Shown here piece by piece: positions 46,524 through 57,706 of a DNA stretch of 64,000 nucleotides. The DNA is from Linum tenue (taxonomy: Eukaryota > Streptophyta > Magnoliopsida > Malpighiales > Linaceae), in NCBI GenBank assembly GCA_946122785.1, contig CAMGYJ010000008.1, forward strand, positions 58,882,877 to 58,946,876, read 5' to 3'. The notes beneath the pieces are model-generated. The model was given only the letters and a program-made list of their open reading frames with translations, was not told the origin of the DNA and made no database searches. The first letter of the stretch is position 1; every line of letters begins with the position of its first letter. The position numbers were made by a program, and so were the translations under genes.

Positions 46524-47296
46524 ATGACGTCGGTGAACATGAAGATCTAAAAGTTCATGGGGAATAAAAGTTTCGCTATATGGGAGATCAAGATGCAGGC
46601 TTTATTGAAACAACAAGGGCTGTGGGGGCCGTTGTCTACGAAACAGAAGAAGGCAGCGGTCGATGATGATGAGTTGAATACCCTGGAGGAGAAGGCCCAC
46701 TCGACCATCATGCTATCGCTATCTGATGACATCATCATTGAAGTCGCTACTGAGAAGACTGCCGCGGGCTTGTGGTTAAAGTTGGAGAGTCTGTATATGA
46801 CAAAGTCCTTAACCAATAAGCTGCATCTCAAGCAACGGTTGTTCAGCTTGAGGATGCAAGAAGGTACCCCTTTGAGGGATCATCGGGAACAACTTAATTC
46901 TATCTTGCTAGACTTACGCAATATAGATGTTAAGGTTGACAATGAAGATGCTGTCCTAATCCTACTTGTGTCTTTGCCGAGTTCATATGAGATCTGCTCT
47001 TCACACGAGAGAGATCAGGCATAAGGCATCCGGTTTCTGGTACAGGTCGTGAAGCATCGGGTTTGGCTGTTACAGGTGGAAAGGGAAAGAAGAAATCCGG
47101 TAAAGGAAATTCGAACAAGAATTTCAAGGGTCCCGATCCACAGCCAGGTGATGCTTGTCACAACTGTAAGGAAGTGGGGCATTGGAAGTACAACTGTCCC
47201 AGGAGAACAGGGCAACAGAAGAACCACGGTTCAGTTGCCGTGGTAGAAGTGAACAACAGTTCTGAAGACGATCTCGCCTTGGCTGTAGATGAGTAG
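46524..47296 (+). pseudogene. copia gag with CCHC zinc knuckle (broken)
   Basis: ATG at 46524, then a TAA at 46548-46550 in the same frame, then MGNKSFAIWEIKMQALLKQQ. Gag proceeds to LPSSYEICSS, where a deletion appears to remove the end of the gag core, and a frameshift leads to the zinc knuckle CHNCKEVGHWKYNC (around 47157-47198). It ends at TAG 47294-47296 but the frame continues directly into protease. Confidence 0.88.
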
Positions 47297-47899
47297 GCAC
47301 ATCGTGGTGATGTGTGGTTTCTGGATACTGCAGCCTCATACCATATGTCTCCGAACAGGAATTGCTTCACAACCTACGAGCAGATAGATGGTGGTAACAT
47401 GATCATGGCTAATGGAGCCGTCTGCAAGGTTGTTGGAATCGAGTCCATTAAGGTTCGGCCACATGATGGTTTGTTCTGTACCGTGAATGATGTCAGACAT
47501 GTTCCACGAATGACAAAGAGCATGATCTCCTTGACTCTCGACAGCAAGGGTTTCAGCTTCAAAGGAAAAGGTGGAGTTGTGTATGTCTGCAAAGGTTCAC
47601 GGAAGGTGCTAAAGGGCGTGAAGCGTGGGACCTTGTATGCATTACAAGGGTCTGTGTTGTCTAATTTTGCTGCAGTTGCATCGTCTCAAGTTCATCGGGA
47701 AGATATGACCACTCTCTGGCACATGATACTAGGGCATATGAGTGAACGAGGGATGCAAGTTCTGTCGTACAGGGATCTTCTTTGCGGGCACAAGGTGCAG
47801 TATTTGGAATTTTGTGAGCATTGTGTGTTTGGGAAGCTACATCGCAACAAGTTTCCCAAGAAGGGTATCCACCGGAAGAAGGGGATACTGATTACCTAA
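47297..47899 (+). pseudogene. copia protease and GAG-pre-integrase
   Basis: The active-site region reads WFLDTAASYHMSPNR: a D-T-A version of the usual D-S/T-G triad, with Gly replaced by Ala. Then DVRHVPRMTKSMISL and the zinc-binding MTTLWHMILGHMSERGMQVL, with EFCEHCVFGKLHR. It ends at TAA 47897-47899. Confidence 0.88.
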
Positions 47900-48960
47900 C
47901 TCCGACTGTTGGGGTCCTTCACGAGTTGAATCCATTGGAGGCAGTATGTATTTTCTGTCTATTATTGATGATTAGTCGAGATTTACTTGGATTTTCTTAA
48001 TGAAGCAGAAAAGTGAGGCTTTCACGAAGTTCAAACAGTGGAAGACATTGGTGGAGAATCAGACCGGAAAGAAGATCAAGAACCTGCGAACGGACAATGG
48101 TCTGGAGTTATGCAGTTCTGATTTCAACGAATTCTGCAAGGATGAACGGATTGCCCGTCATCGAACCGTTAGAGATACACCCCAGCAGAATGGCGTTGTA
48201 GAAAGGATGAACCAGACATTGTTGGAGAGAGCACGATGCATGCTCTCTAATGCTGGACTAGAGAGAAGATTATGGGAAGAAGCAGTAAATATGGCGTGCT
48301 TCCTGATCAACCGTGGACCTCACACAGGTATCGAGTGTAAGACTCCTTATGAAGTGTGGTATGGTAAGCATGCTGATTACTCTTCACTGAAAGTGTTTGG
48401 GTGTCCTGTTTATTATCATGTGGATGAGGGTAAGCTGAACCCAAGGGCAAATAAGGGTGTATTTGTGGGTTACGGAGATGGAGTTAAGAGATTTCGAGTC
48501 TGGTCACCTTCTTAGCATCGAGTTATACTTAGTAGAAATGTGATGTTTGATGAGAAGTCTATGTTTAACCCTATGTTGAAGGTTACTGTTGTTGAAGGTA
48601 GCAGGAATGTTGATAAACAGGTGGAGCTGCAAACTCTCATAGAGAGTGAGTTTGAGCACCAAGGTGGAGAAGATCAACATGATGAAGATGTCTCTACAGA
48701 GCCAGAAACTTTAGAGTCCAGTGCACGAGCTCAACAGTTTATGGCTTCCGGTAGAACGAAGAGAGCGACTGCAGGAGTACCTCCACAGAGGTATGGCTTC
48801 AAGGACATGGTGGCGTATTCATTTCAGGTTGCTGAAGAAGTGGTTGCACGAGAGCCACAGTCCTATAGAGAAGCAATTTCGAGTGGTGAAGCTGATTAGT
48901 GGCTTGCCGCAATGGGAGATGAGATGGAATTCCATGACAGGAATGAGATTTGGGAGCTAG
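47900..48960 (+). pseudogene. copia integrase and linker (broken)
   Basis: A core fragment precedes an in-frame stop near 47972 (MYFLSIIDD, stop, SRFTWIF). The main frame 48000-48515 has NLRTDNGLELCSSDFNEFC, then DTPQQNGVVERMNQTLLERA and FGCPVYYHVDEGKLNPRANK. A TAG at 48513-48515 is followed by NVMFDEKSMFNPML and an acidic linker, ending at TAG 48897-48899. Confidence 0.85.
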
Positions 48961-50405
48961 TCAAATGACCACAGGGAAGGAAGATTGTGACAAACAAGTG
49001 GATCTATAAGAAGAAGGAAGGAATCAGTTCTGAAGAGGGCATTAAATTTAAAGCTCGGGTGGTTGCACGAGGCTTCTCGCAGGAAAGGAGTTGACTACAA
49101 TGAGATTTTCTCACCAGTGGTCAGACATACTTCGATCAGGGTGATACTAGCAATAGTGGTGCATTATGACTTGGAGTTCGAGCAGCTAGACGTGAAGACA
49201 GCTTTCTGACATGGAGAGTTGGAGGAAGAAATTTATATGACTCAACTAGAAGGATTCCAGGTTCCAGGAAAGGAAGACTATGTTTGTAAGCTGAAGAAGT
49301 CCTTGTATGGACTTAAGCAATATCTGAGGCAATGGTACAAGAGATTTGACAATTACATGCTTGAGCTGGGCTACAACAGAAGTCCATATGATTGTTGTGT
49401 ATATCACAGCAAGGCAGATGATGGTTCGATGATATATCTAGTTCTGTATGTGGATGATATGTTCATAGTTGTGAGGTCGAAGTCTGATATCCAGAAGTTA
49501 AAGGGGCTTCTCAGTGCTGAGTTTGAGATGAAGGATTTGGGAGCTGCTCAGAAGATCTTGGGTATGGAGATTTACAGGGACAGGTCGAAGAAGAATCTTT
49601 TCTTTTCACAGAATAGCTACATCCAGAAGATACTGTCGAGGTTTGGCATGTCTTTAGCAAAGCCCTTAAATACTCCTAGTGCTTCAAATGTTCATTTATC
49701 CTCAGCTTATGCACCACATTCAGAGGCTGAGAAGGAGTACATGTCGAGAGTTCCATATGCTAGTGCAGTAGGTAGCTTGATGTACGCTATGGTATGCACT
49801 AGACCTAATCTTGCACATGTTGTTAGTGTTGTCAGCAGTTTCATGTTACAACCTAGGAAGGAGCATTGGCAGGATGTGAAGAGGATCTTCTGGTACCTTA
49901 AGGGTACACCTGATGTGGGGATTAGCTTCGGAAGTGATACAGAGTGCTTGGTGTTTGGGTATTCAGACTCGGACTATGTTGGAGATGTTGACACGAGGAT
50001 ATCTATGACTGGTTATGTATTCACTCTTGGGAGTTTTGTAGTGAGTTGGAAGGCAACTTTGCAGCCGGTGGTGACATTGTTTACTACTGAGGCAGAGTAT
50101 ATGGCGTTGACAGAAGGTGCTAAGGAGGGAATATTGTTGAAGGGACTGGTTGGTGATTTGGGTCTACATCATGATCAGGTAGTGGTGGATTGTGACAGTT
50201 TGAGTGCAATATGCTTGGCCAAGGATCAAGTCCACCATGAGAGGACTAAGCACATTGACGTGAGGTATCATTTCTTGAGGACAGAGAAGAGGATTAAGGC
50301 GATGAAGGTTGGTAACGCGGATAATCTTGCTGACATGTTCACGAAGCCGGTTCCACATTGCAAGTTCCAACACTGCTTGGACTTGCTAAATGTCTTGAGT
50401 GGGTG
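48961..50405 (+). pseudogene. copia reverse transcriptase-RNase H (N-terminal part broken, C-terminal 395 residues open)
   Basis: The N-terminal RT (GRKIVTNKWIYKKKEG, then FKARVVARGFSQE) is split by frameshifts and stops up to about 49210. From 49219 a long frame gives MEEEIYMTQLEGFQVPG, KLKKSLYGLKQYLRQWYKRF and the catalytic YVDDMFIVVRS. RNase H follows with SDSDYVGDVDTRISMTGYVF, LFTTEAEYMALTEGAKEG and RTKHIDVRYHFLR, ending at TGA 50404-50406. It is non-functional as a whole. Confidence 0.9.
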
Positions 50406-50490
50406 ACTCCGTCCTATGGGGCATTGATGGCGGGAGAGAGAAAGAAGGAGCAGAGTACATCAGAGATTTCAGAGGAAGAGGATTCAAGTC

Positions 50491-50500
50491 AAGGTGGAGA
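50491..50500 (+). other. Polypurine tract
   Basis: aaggtggaga directly before the 3' LTR, the usual copia position and sequence. Confidence 0.8.
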
Positions 50501-50505
50501 TTTCT

Positions 50506-50863
50506 TGATATGACTTGAAGGACTATCAGCCGCTACGACTGGAATAGTCGGGGTGCGGGGGCAACGCCCAGGCCCGCGGTGTATGAGCTCAATGTTATTT
50601 AGGTTCGAGTTCTGGGCCTGGTCTGTAACCGTTTCCTTGCCAGATTGGATTAGGTTTAGACCCACATGGAGAAGTACTATAAATACTTCTCATACTCCTC
50701 TGTAATTTGTAATCTCCTCGATATAGTGAAACTGGCTCTCTCTCGCCCGTGGACTAGCTAACACACATTGTGTTAGTGAACCACGTAAATCACGTGTCGT
50801 GTTTTCGATTCTCGCTTTCGTATTCTTGCATTGTCGATTTCGGCGATTTCCCGATCCGTAACA
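50506..50863 (+). repeat. 3' LTR of the plus-strand copia element (358 bp)
   Basis: Starts tgatatgac and ends gtaaca (TG...CA). A TATA-like tataaatac lies near 50679, followed by a probable R region. There is no second copy in the window. The exact start is uncertain by a few bases. Confidence 0.7.
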
Positions 50864-51611
50864 GCGCGTTTATAACATATCAAAACTTTTGTTTTTCATA
50901 TCCACGATGCAAATGACCTGTCAGTGCTTGTTTCTTCAAATTTTTGTTTTATCTTTTATGCTCATTTTTTTATTCTTAACATAAATAAATAATGTGGAAA
51001 TGACATAGCAGCCATGCCGGTACCACCTCAGCACTAAAATGGTGAGTCTCTGGCGGAATAAGTGTTTGACCGTTAGTTTCAAGGGTAATGTCTATTTTTT
51101 TATCCAAACCTTTTTCAGATTCTTTTATATTATCCAAACCTATTGAAATACTAAGAATTAACCAAATGTTAACTTTCAGTTTGCAATTTTGTTAGTAATA
51201 TTGAGTTGGCAACATGATAGTTACTTGGAAGAGACACATGAAGGTTAATATTGCAAAGTTTCAGTATTTTAAATAAGAAAAGAGTTACAAAATTATTAAC
51301 GATAACGTAAAAAATGACTAATATTTTGATGTATTACGGAAGATTTGGCTAATTAATAGGTTTCATAATATAAAAGAATCTGAAAAAGGTTTGGATAAAA
51401 GTAGACACTGGGCAAGGAGATCAGAGGTTGTTGTGTGAGGAAGTCTCTAGTAGGGAAATCCATGATGCTCTTTTTGATATGAACCCAAACAAGGCACCAG
51501 GGCCGGATGGTTGGACTGTGAGCTTCTTCCAAAAATGTTGGGGGACTATTGGTTATGAGGTGGTGAAGGGTATTCAACAGTTTTTTACTGACTTTACAAT
51601 ACCAAAAGGTA

Positions 51612-52576
51612 TAGGGCTGGCAACCGGTCGGTTTCGGTTTAACCGAAAACCGAATTCTCGGTTTTCGGTTAAATCGAGACCTGGCCAGAAGCTACCGGCC
51701 ACCGACCGACCCCATAGCCCCGGTTAGCCGCAAACCGACCGGGCGGTTTTCGGTTCAGGCACGGTTTAACCGGGGCAACCGAAATAGTGATGGGCGGTTC
51801 GGTTCAACAGCTTAACCGACCGACAACTGAAATAAAATAAAAAATTCAAAAAAATAAAGAAAGAAAATCCTAGCCACACTTTCCTTATCTTCTTCCTCTT
51901 CTCTTCTCTCTCTTTGTACGCAGAAACAAAGAAAATAATTTTAAACTTCCCTTATCTTCTTCCCCTCTCTCTTCTCTCCTCTCTCTTGTACGCAGAATAA
52001 AGGAAAAAAATTAAAAGTTCCCTTATCTTCTTCCCCTCTCTCTTCTCTCCTCTCTCTTATACGCAGAAACAAAGAAAAAAAGTTAAAAACTTTCCTTATC
52101 TTCTTCCTCTTCTCTCCTCTCTCTTTTACGCAGACCAATCTCTTCTTCTTCTCTGGTGTAGGCGGCGGGGCGACAAGGGTGGAGGCGGCGGGGGCGACGT
52201 CGACGAAAGCAGTGGCTGGGCGAAGTTGGGTGAAGGCGGAGGAGGTTCGCAGGCGAACTGGGTGGAGTCGGCGTTGAGGCGCGGCGCGGGATCGGGAAGA
52301 TGGGGGAGGGAAGGGTAGTTGAATTAGGTTATTCGATTTGGGGGTGAAGGATTTTTTGCGATTTTGGGATGGGGAGAAGGGAATTTTCGGTGAAGGTCGG
52401 TTAGCCGGTTAGCCGCGGTTAATTATGTCCGGTTATTCGGCTAGCCGGAGCCCTCTGATACGCATCCGAACACCGACCGAGGTCGGTTTTTGCCGGTTTT
52501 CGGTTAGTCGGTTACTATCGGTTTCCGGTTATAACCGGCGGCTAACCGCTAACCGGCAACCGATTTGCCAGCCCTA
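51612..52576. mobile_element. hAT-type element, 965 bp, inside the LINE
   Basis: Ends tagggctggcaac and ttgccagccctaa form an inverted repeat. A perfect 8-bp duplication aaaaggta flanks it (51604-51611 and 52577-52584). Subterminal regions are dense in ggttaaccg and cggtttt motifs, and the middle has a four-copy minisatellite. No transposase. Confidence 0.92.
51881..52150. repeat. Pyrimidine-rich minisatellite, four copies of about 70 bp
   Basis: Copies start near 51883, 51950, 52021 and 52094 with the phrase ccttatcttcttcc, followed by a ct-rich stretch and tacgcagaa. The array is wholly inside the hAT element. Confidence 0.85.
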
Positions 52577-54610
52577 AAAAGGTATGAACTCAGCTTCTTT
52601 AACTCTAGTGCCTAAGGTTGCAAATGCTGATCAGTTGAATGCTTTTAGGCCTATAGCTTGTATTAATGTCATATACAAAATTATTGCCAAAGTACTAGCT
52701 AATAGGTTGAAGAGTGTGCTTGCCTCTGTCATTAGTAGGAACCAGTCAGCCTTTATTAAGGGTAGGAGCATTGTTGAAAATATACTGATGGCTCAGGAAA
52801 TTGTGCATAATTACAACAAAGTAAACCTTTTTTCGAGGTGTGCTGTCAAGGTGGATCTAAGAAAAGCTTTTGATTCGGTTGACTGGGGGTATTTAAGAGT
52901 GGTAATGGAAAAAATGGGATTCCCAGAGAAGTTTATGAAATGGATTAATGTGTGCTTAAGCTCTGCTATGTTTAGCATATCTGTTCATGGTAGTTTGTTT
53001 GGCTTTTTCTCTGCTGCAAAAGGGGTTAGGCAAGGGGATCCTCTATTCACTTACCTGTTCACCATAGCTATGGAACCCCTCTCTGGAATGTTGAATCAAG
53101 CTGCTGCTCAGGGTGTTATACCTTTTCATCCACAGTGTAAGAATTTGGGTTTGACTCATTTAAGTTTTGCTGATGACCTATTAATTTTTACCGAGGGATC
53201 AGCATATGCTCTATCTGGGTTGAGGTCTGTGCTGAATATTTTCTATAAATCCTCTGGGCTTCAGTGTAATCCAGACAAGTGTGAGGTGTTTTTTGGGGGT
53301 TATGCACATCAGTTTAAGCAGCATGCCCTTAGCATGTCTGGTTTCAAAGAGGGGACTCTCCCTGTGAGGTATCTTGGTCTTCCTCTTCTTGCTGGTAAGT
53401 TGTCTAGCAGGGAATGCCCTGTGCTGATTGATAAGATTACTAGCCGAGTCAGAAGCTGGAGAGCCACTAAACTATCTTATGCTGGGAAGCTTCAATTGGT
53501 TGAATCAGTCCTATACTCTTTGATTCATTACTGGATGGCCATCTTTCTATTGCCAAAGAAGGTTCTCAAGAGCATTCAGAAAATCTGCTCTGACTTTATC
53601 TGGCATGGGGACAAGTCAGGGCGAGCTAAAGTAGCTTGGGAGGTTTTAGCTGTACCAAAAAAAGAAGGGGGGTTGGGCTTTAAGGATTTGGTTACTTGGA
53701 ATGTGGCCTCTATGGCTCGACTTATTTGGCTGCTTCTACTCAAAGGGGGTAGCTTTTGGGTGGCCTGGGTCACTCGATATAGACTTAGAGGGGTATCTAT
53801 TTGGGAAGTGAGAGCAGCACAGTCAGGTTCCTGGATTTGGAAGCAAGTCTTGAAGGTCAGATCCTGGTTACGTTTCAGAATGGATGGGACACTTGGCTAT
53901 GTGACTTGGCTAGGGAAGCGAATGGACAAATACTCAGTCTCTACTGTTTGGGAAACAATTAGGAGAAGGCAGTCTTGTGTTGCCTGGTGGAAAGTTGTTT
54001 GGAACAAATTTGGGGTTCCTAGACATAGTGTTCAGGTCTGGCTGATTATCATGGATCGGCTCGCTACTAGAGACAAAATCAAAAAATGGGGGGTTATTAG
54101 TGATAGTACCTGTGTATTTTGCAGGGCAGTAGAGGAAACTCGAGACCATCTCTTCTGTCACTGTGTTTACATTCAGGAGATGGTAGCAAATCTGTTGCCA
54201 GGAGGAGTGGTGTTTCCTGGTAGTTGGGCAGAAATGCTGGATGGAATGGTGGCCAGAGTTAAGAAGAAGGGAAGCTGTGGTATGATTGAAGCTACAATCT
54301 GGTGTTGGTGTATTAATGCAGTTTGGAAGGAAAGATGTCGAAGGGTTTTTGGTGACCAGCAGTGTGCTGATGGTGTACACAGTGGCGAGGCCTGATTTTC
54401 AGCTTATTTTGAGCTACACTGTTTCTTGCTCTAGTTGTTTATAGATGTAGGAAATTTTGCGGTTTTGTTTTGGTATTTCCTTGTAAAGGACTACTGTGGG
54501 CGACTTGCCTAAGTGTTTTTTCGATCTCTTGTGCTAGTTAAAGCCAAGGGTGAGCTTCAATGGTAAAACAACTTACCGGAAAAAAAAAGTAGACACTACC
54601 CTAGTTTTAA

Positions 54611-55600
54611 TTGTCAACCCAAACATCTGGTCAAATCTGTCCAACAATTTGAAAAGTTGGCCACAATTGTCTTATTCAAAAATACATACCAAAACTTACA
54701 CTTATTCCAAACTTCGGGCCAAACTAGGGTATTAACCCTTCGAATTTTTAACTATATATTCTTGCAAATTACTTTTTTAAAATTAAAATCTCTCTCCCAA
54801 TTCCTCTCTCATCTCTCTCCTTATTTCAGCCTCTCTATCTCTCTTCGACTGCTTTAATTTTTCTTCATCGTCCGCATATCTTACAAAACTACAATACAAA
54901 AAATCAGCACCAATACCAAAATAAAAACGATAACAATAACATAATCAATACAAAAAATGAAACCAGTATCAATACCCAAATAAAAAACTACAAATAACGA
55001 AACCATTGCCAATACAAATAATAAAATGCACTACCGGTAAGAAAAGCAAAACAAAATAATAAATACCAATAACAACAAATAAAAACAAGTAAAACCAAAA
55101 CCAATGTCATTCACAAAATCAATTAATACCAATATCAATTCAACTATACCAAGTATCGTTAACAAAATCAACCAATACTAATATCAAACCAACCAATATA
55201 AACCAATACCAAATTACCAATTTTAGATCTCGTATGTGAACTGGCTTCGCCACCAACATTTTTCGGAGTGAGAGAGACCGATGATGGGAGGCAGATACAA
55301 ATACAAAGAGATGTAGTTATTTAGTTGATGTAGTTGTGGTACTAGTTGGTTGGCCTGATAGCTATTGGGGGACGAGAGGGGGAGATAAAGACACAACTGG
55401 AGGAAAAGAGACAAGAAGGCAATGAGAAGGAGGCGAGAGTTTTTGAGAATCTGCACCGAGACAACGATGAATGAAGCAAAGGATAGAGAGGAGGAGGTAG
55501 AGCAAAAGAAGCACACTCGGTTGAAGGAGGGAAGAGCGACGGAGGCAGACTTAGATCTCGTCCTTAGACCTCAGATTCACACTTTCTTCTTATATACCCC
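54611..55600. other. AT-rich intergenic DNA with cryptic (aataccaa)-like repetition
   Basis: About 54890-55230 is built from degenerate aatacc/accaat words, and the rest has no gene. A purine-rich open frame near 55422-55610 has no domain. Confidence 0.5.
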
Positions 55601-57370
55601 TTATTCTTAACCGTTTGGCTTGTGTTTCATCGTCCTTGAGGCCGTTTTACTGTAGGTTGTGCATGTTTGAGTATGTTTCATGTCCTAGCAGGTGAAATTG
55701 GTAAAAGGAACGAGAGTCGGACGAACGGGAGCCAAACGAGACCAAATGGTGAAAAGTGTCAAAGCTCAAGATTCATGATATATTCTCACGGCCAGTACTT
55801 GACATGATCCTGACTCGGGACTAGAATTCTCGCCGAGGGAGTTAGGTGATATCTTGTCTAACGACTGACCTCGTAAGTTGCTAAGCATTCTAGGTGATAT
55901 CGTGTCTAGGGATCTGCATTGTTTTGAGTCAGGTTTGCTTGGGAACAAGCAAACGGTTAAATGTGAGGGAATTTGATAACACTATATTAGCACATGTTTT
56001 CCCCTCCATTTCTGGATCGTTTTGGCTTGGATTTGTATGTTCCTTAGCCTATTTTATGCTAGGTTGTACCTGTTTATGATGATTCAAGGATTAGTTCGTG
56101 GAAGAATTCTTGGGGCATCTCGATGACCAAATGGAGCAAAGGCGGATCGAAAGTCGCGAAGAGAATGAAGAACGATGGCCAAGAAGGAGAAGTCACGGTC
56201 ATGGCCGTGACTTTCCAGTCACAACCGTGACATCCTCAGCCAAACTATGACTTGATAACAAGGAGATAGGAGCGTTAGGATCAACTCACAGTCACGCCTA
56301 AGTCTTGGTTCTGCCCGTGACTTCAAGGCCAAAGTCGTGACTCTGGGTTCACGGTTTGCAGCACACCGCATTTTGGTAGTCACGGGCGGAACGACTGACT
56401 CACAGTCATGATGTGGCCCGTGGTTTGCTAAACTTCAGGGTAAAAAAGGTAGACGCGGGCAATTGTCTCTGGATCCGATTTTGTACTTCAAGAACGACCT
56501 AAAAGAGCATTGTGAGAGAAAGTGACGAACAAGAAGACTTTGGAGCTAATTTGAGCAGATACTTCACCATTGAAGCTTGGATTTCGCCCCTTAGAGAGCA
56601 GATTGACATCCCAAAACTGATCATACACATCTTCATGAGTATGACTCCTTCTATTGTGATTTCTTTTTTCTCTATGGAGTAAACCACTCTCTTCCACTTG
56701 GGTATGAAGAACCTAGATTTGTATGTCACGAGTAGTTGTATTAACCCATATTCTTGACTATTGAATGTTATATATATATCCAATTGAGGCACTTTTCAAA
56801 ATTGCTTGAATCTTGATCACATTCTTGTGATTTATGCTTTGACCTAGGACGATAGACCCTGAACAGGCCAATAGAGCAACCTAAATTGGGGTAGTGAATC
56901 GATTGTGCGATAGTCAATCAATTCATTGCTCTATATTGGAATTCATTATAGGAGAGGAGACCTGTGTTTTGTGGCTTATCATTTTCTTCTGGTAGAGGTT
57001 AGTCGCCCGCCAGGTACTATGCATAAGAGGGCTTGGTCAGTTTAACAGATTCAAAACTTGTGTCGGATCTTCCGCAGCATAAACAACAGTTGAATTGAAT
57101 TGGGTTAATTACAAGAAGATCTAACTGTAGATTATGGGGAATTATTACCTGAGTGGTTCTTTCTCAAACTTGAAAACTAGAACATTTGCTTGTTTTCTTT
57201 TTGCTTTCGCTTACAATCAACTTCACCCAATTTTGACCGCTTGATAATTGAACTTCAGCTAGTAACCAGTACACCTAGAACTCGGGTTGACATTTAGAAC
57301 CTGAATCACTATACTACATTCCTAGATTACTCTTATACTTGGTCGTAATTTAGTTGTGTTGGTATTGGCA
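55601..57370 (+). mobile_element. 3' end of a second Athila-like Ty3 element with its LTR
   Basis: A conserved block acaagcaaacggttaa and a polypurine tract gtgagggaatt (to 55973) precede an LTR at 55974-57370 that starts tgataaca and ends tattggca. Blocks match the LTR at 20775-22114 read on the minus strand: ctctatggagta, gaacctagatttgtatg, gaggttagtcgcccgcca and ctcgggttgacattta. The rest of the element is absent. No matching duplication was seen, as expected for a truncated copy. Confidence 0.8.
56180..56440. repeat. Short inverted-repeat array (gtcacggccgtgac-type) in the second Athila LTR
   Basis: Several copies of a cacgg.catggccgtgac-style motif (near 56195, 56219, 56285, 56326, 56346, 56380 and 56405) lie in the part of the LTR that corresponds to the 471-bp block with ATACCCG palindromes in the first element. 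The motif is different but the position is the same. Confidence 0.6.
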
Positions 57371-57492
57371 TGTCAATGAGCTGCCCGAGTTGGTATTCGA
57401 AATACTTGCTCTATATTACACTCGATTAAGTTTCACTTGACCTTTGATTGAGATAGTGTTAACTGCGAGCAGACCTGGATGACAAAATTCAT

Positions 57493-57512
57493 GAGAGAGA
57501 GAGAGAGAGAGA
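57493..57512. repeat. (GA)n microsatellite
   Basis: About ten ga dinucleotides in a row. Confidence 0.9.
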
Positions 57513-57706
57513 CCACGATAGTCGTAATTGCTAGAGAAAAGCAGAGGAGAGAGTCTGTTCAGAGAGAAAACAAATAATCATTGTAGGATCGGGTCATTCT
57601 TGATCGTTTATACTTAAGGTAAGATCGACGCACTAACTTATATGACATTACCTTTTTTTTTGGTTGGAAGCTAGAATTCCAAGTTAGAATGTGCTCAATT
57701 TCCCTA

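Larger units (their letters stand above)
46524..50405 (+). mobile_element. Degenerate Ty1/copia element (Tork/Tnt1-like)
   Basis: Order gag, zinc knuckle, protease, GAG-pre-integrase, integrase, RT and RNase H on the plus strand. It carries many stops and frameshifts. The RNase H end is followed by a polypurine tract and a 358-bp LTR. Gag sequence (IKMQALLKQQGLWGPL) resembles Tnt1-type elements. Confidence 0.92.
51428..54395 (+). pseudogene. LINE reverse transcriptase with zf-RVT, split by a hAT element
   Basis: The first piece (51428-51611) contains MNPNKAPGPDGWTVSFFQK and ends ...FTIPKG. The frame resumes at 52584 with MNSASLTLVPKVANADQLNA once the insert and one duplication copy are removed. 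RT motifs follow: FRPIACINVIYKIIAKVLAN, RNQSAFIKGRSIVENIL, DLRKAFDSVDWGYL, KGVRQGDPLF and the catalytic HLSFADDLLIF (53160-53185). The C-terminal zinc-finger domain is WWKVVWNKFGVPRHSVQVWL, then CVFCRAVEETRDHLFCHC. The frame has no lesion besides the insertion, so the copy is fairly recent. Confidence 0.92.
51410..54584 (+). mobile_element. 5'-truncated L1-type LINE inserted in the MITE
   Basis: Flanked by a 13-bp duplication aaaagtagacact (51397-51409 and 54585-54597) and ending in an A-run before the right copy, which is a classic LINE insertion. It starts inside the RT domain, so the 5' part (ORF1 and endonuclease) is missing. Confidence 0.9.
51083..54601. mobile_element. Mutator-type MITE (family A) split by a LINE
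   Basis: Left part 51083-51409 and right remnant 54598-54601 make one MITE after removal of the LINE. Ends gggtaatgtctattttt and agacactaccc. Flanking 9-mers tagtttcaa (51074-51082) and tagttttaa (54602-54610) differ by one base, a Mutator-size duplication. It belongs to the same family as 41111-41450 and 34630-34988. Confidence 0.8.

Noticed and set aside
57493..57512. Possible CRISPR-like or phase-variable repeat
   Set aside because: It is a plain (GA)n microsatellite in a plant genome.
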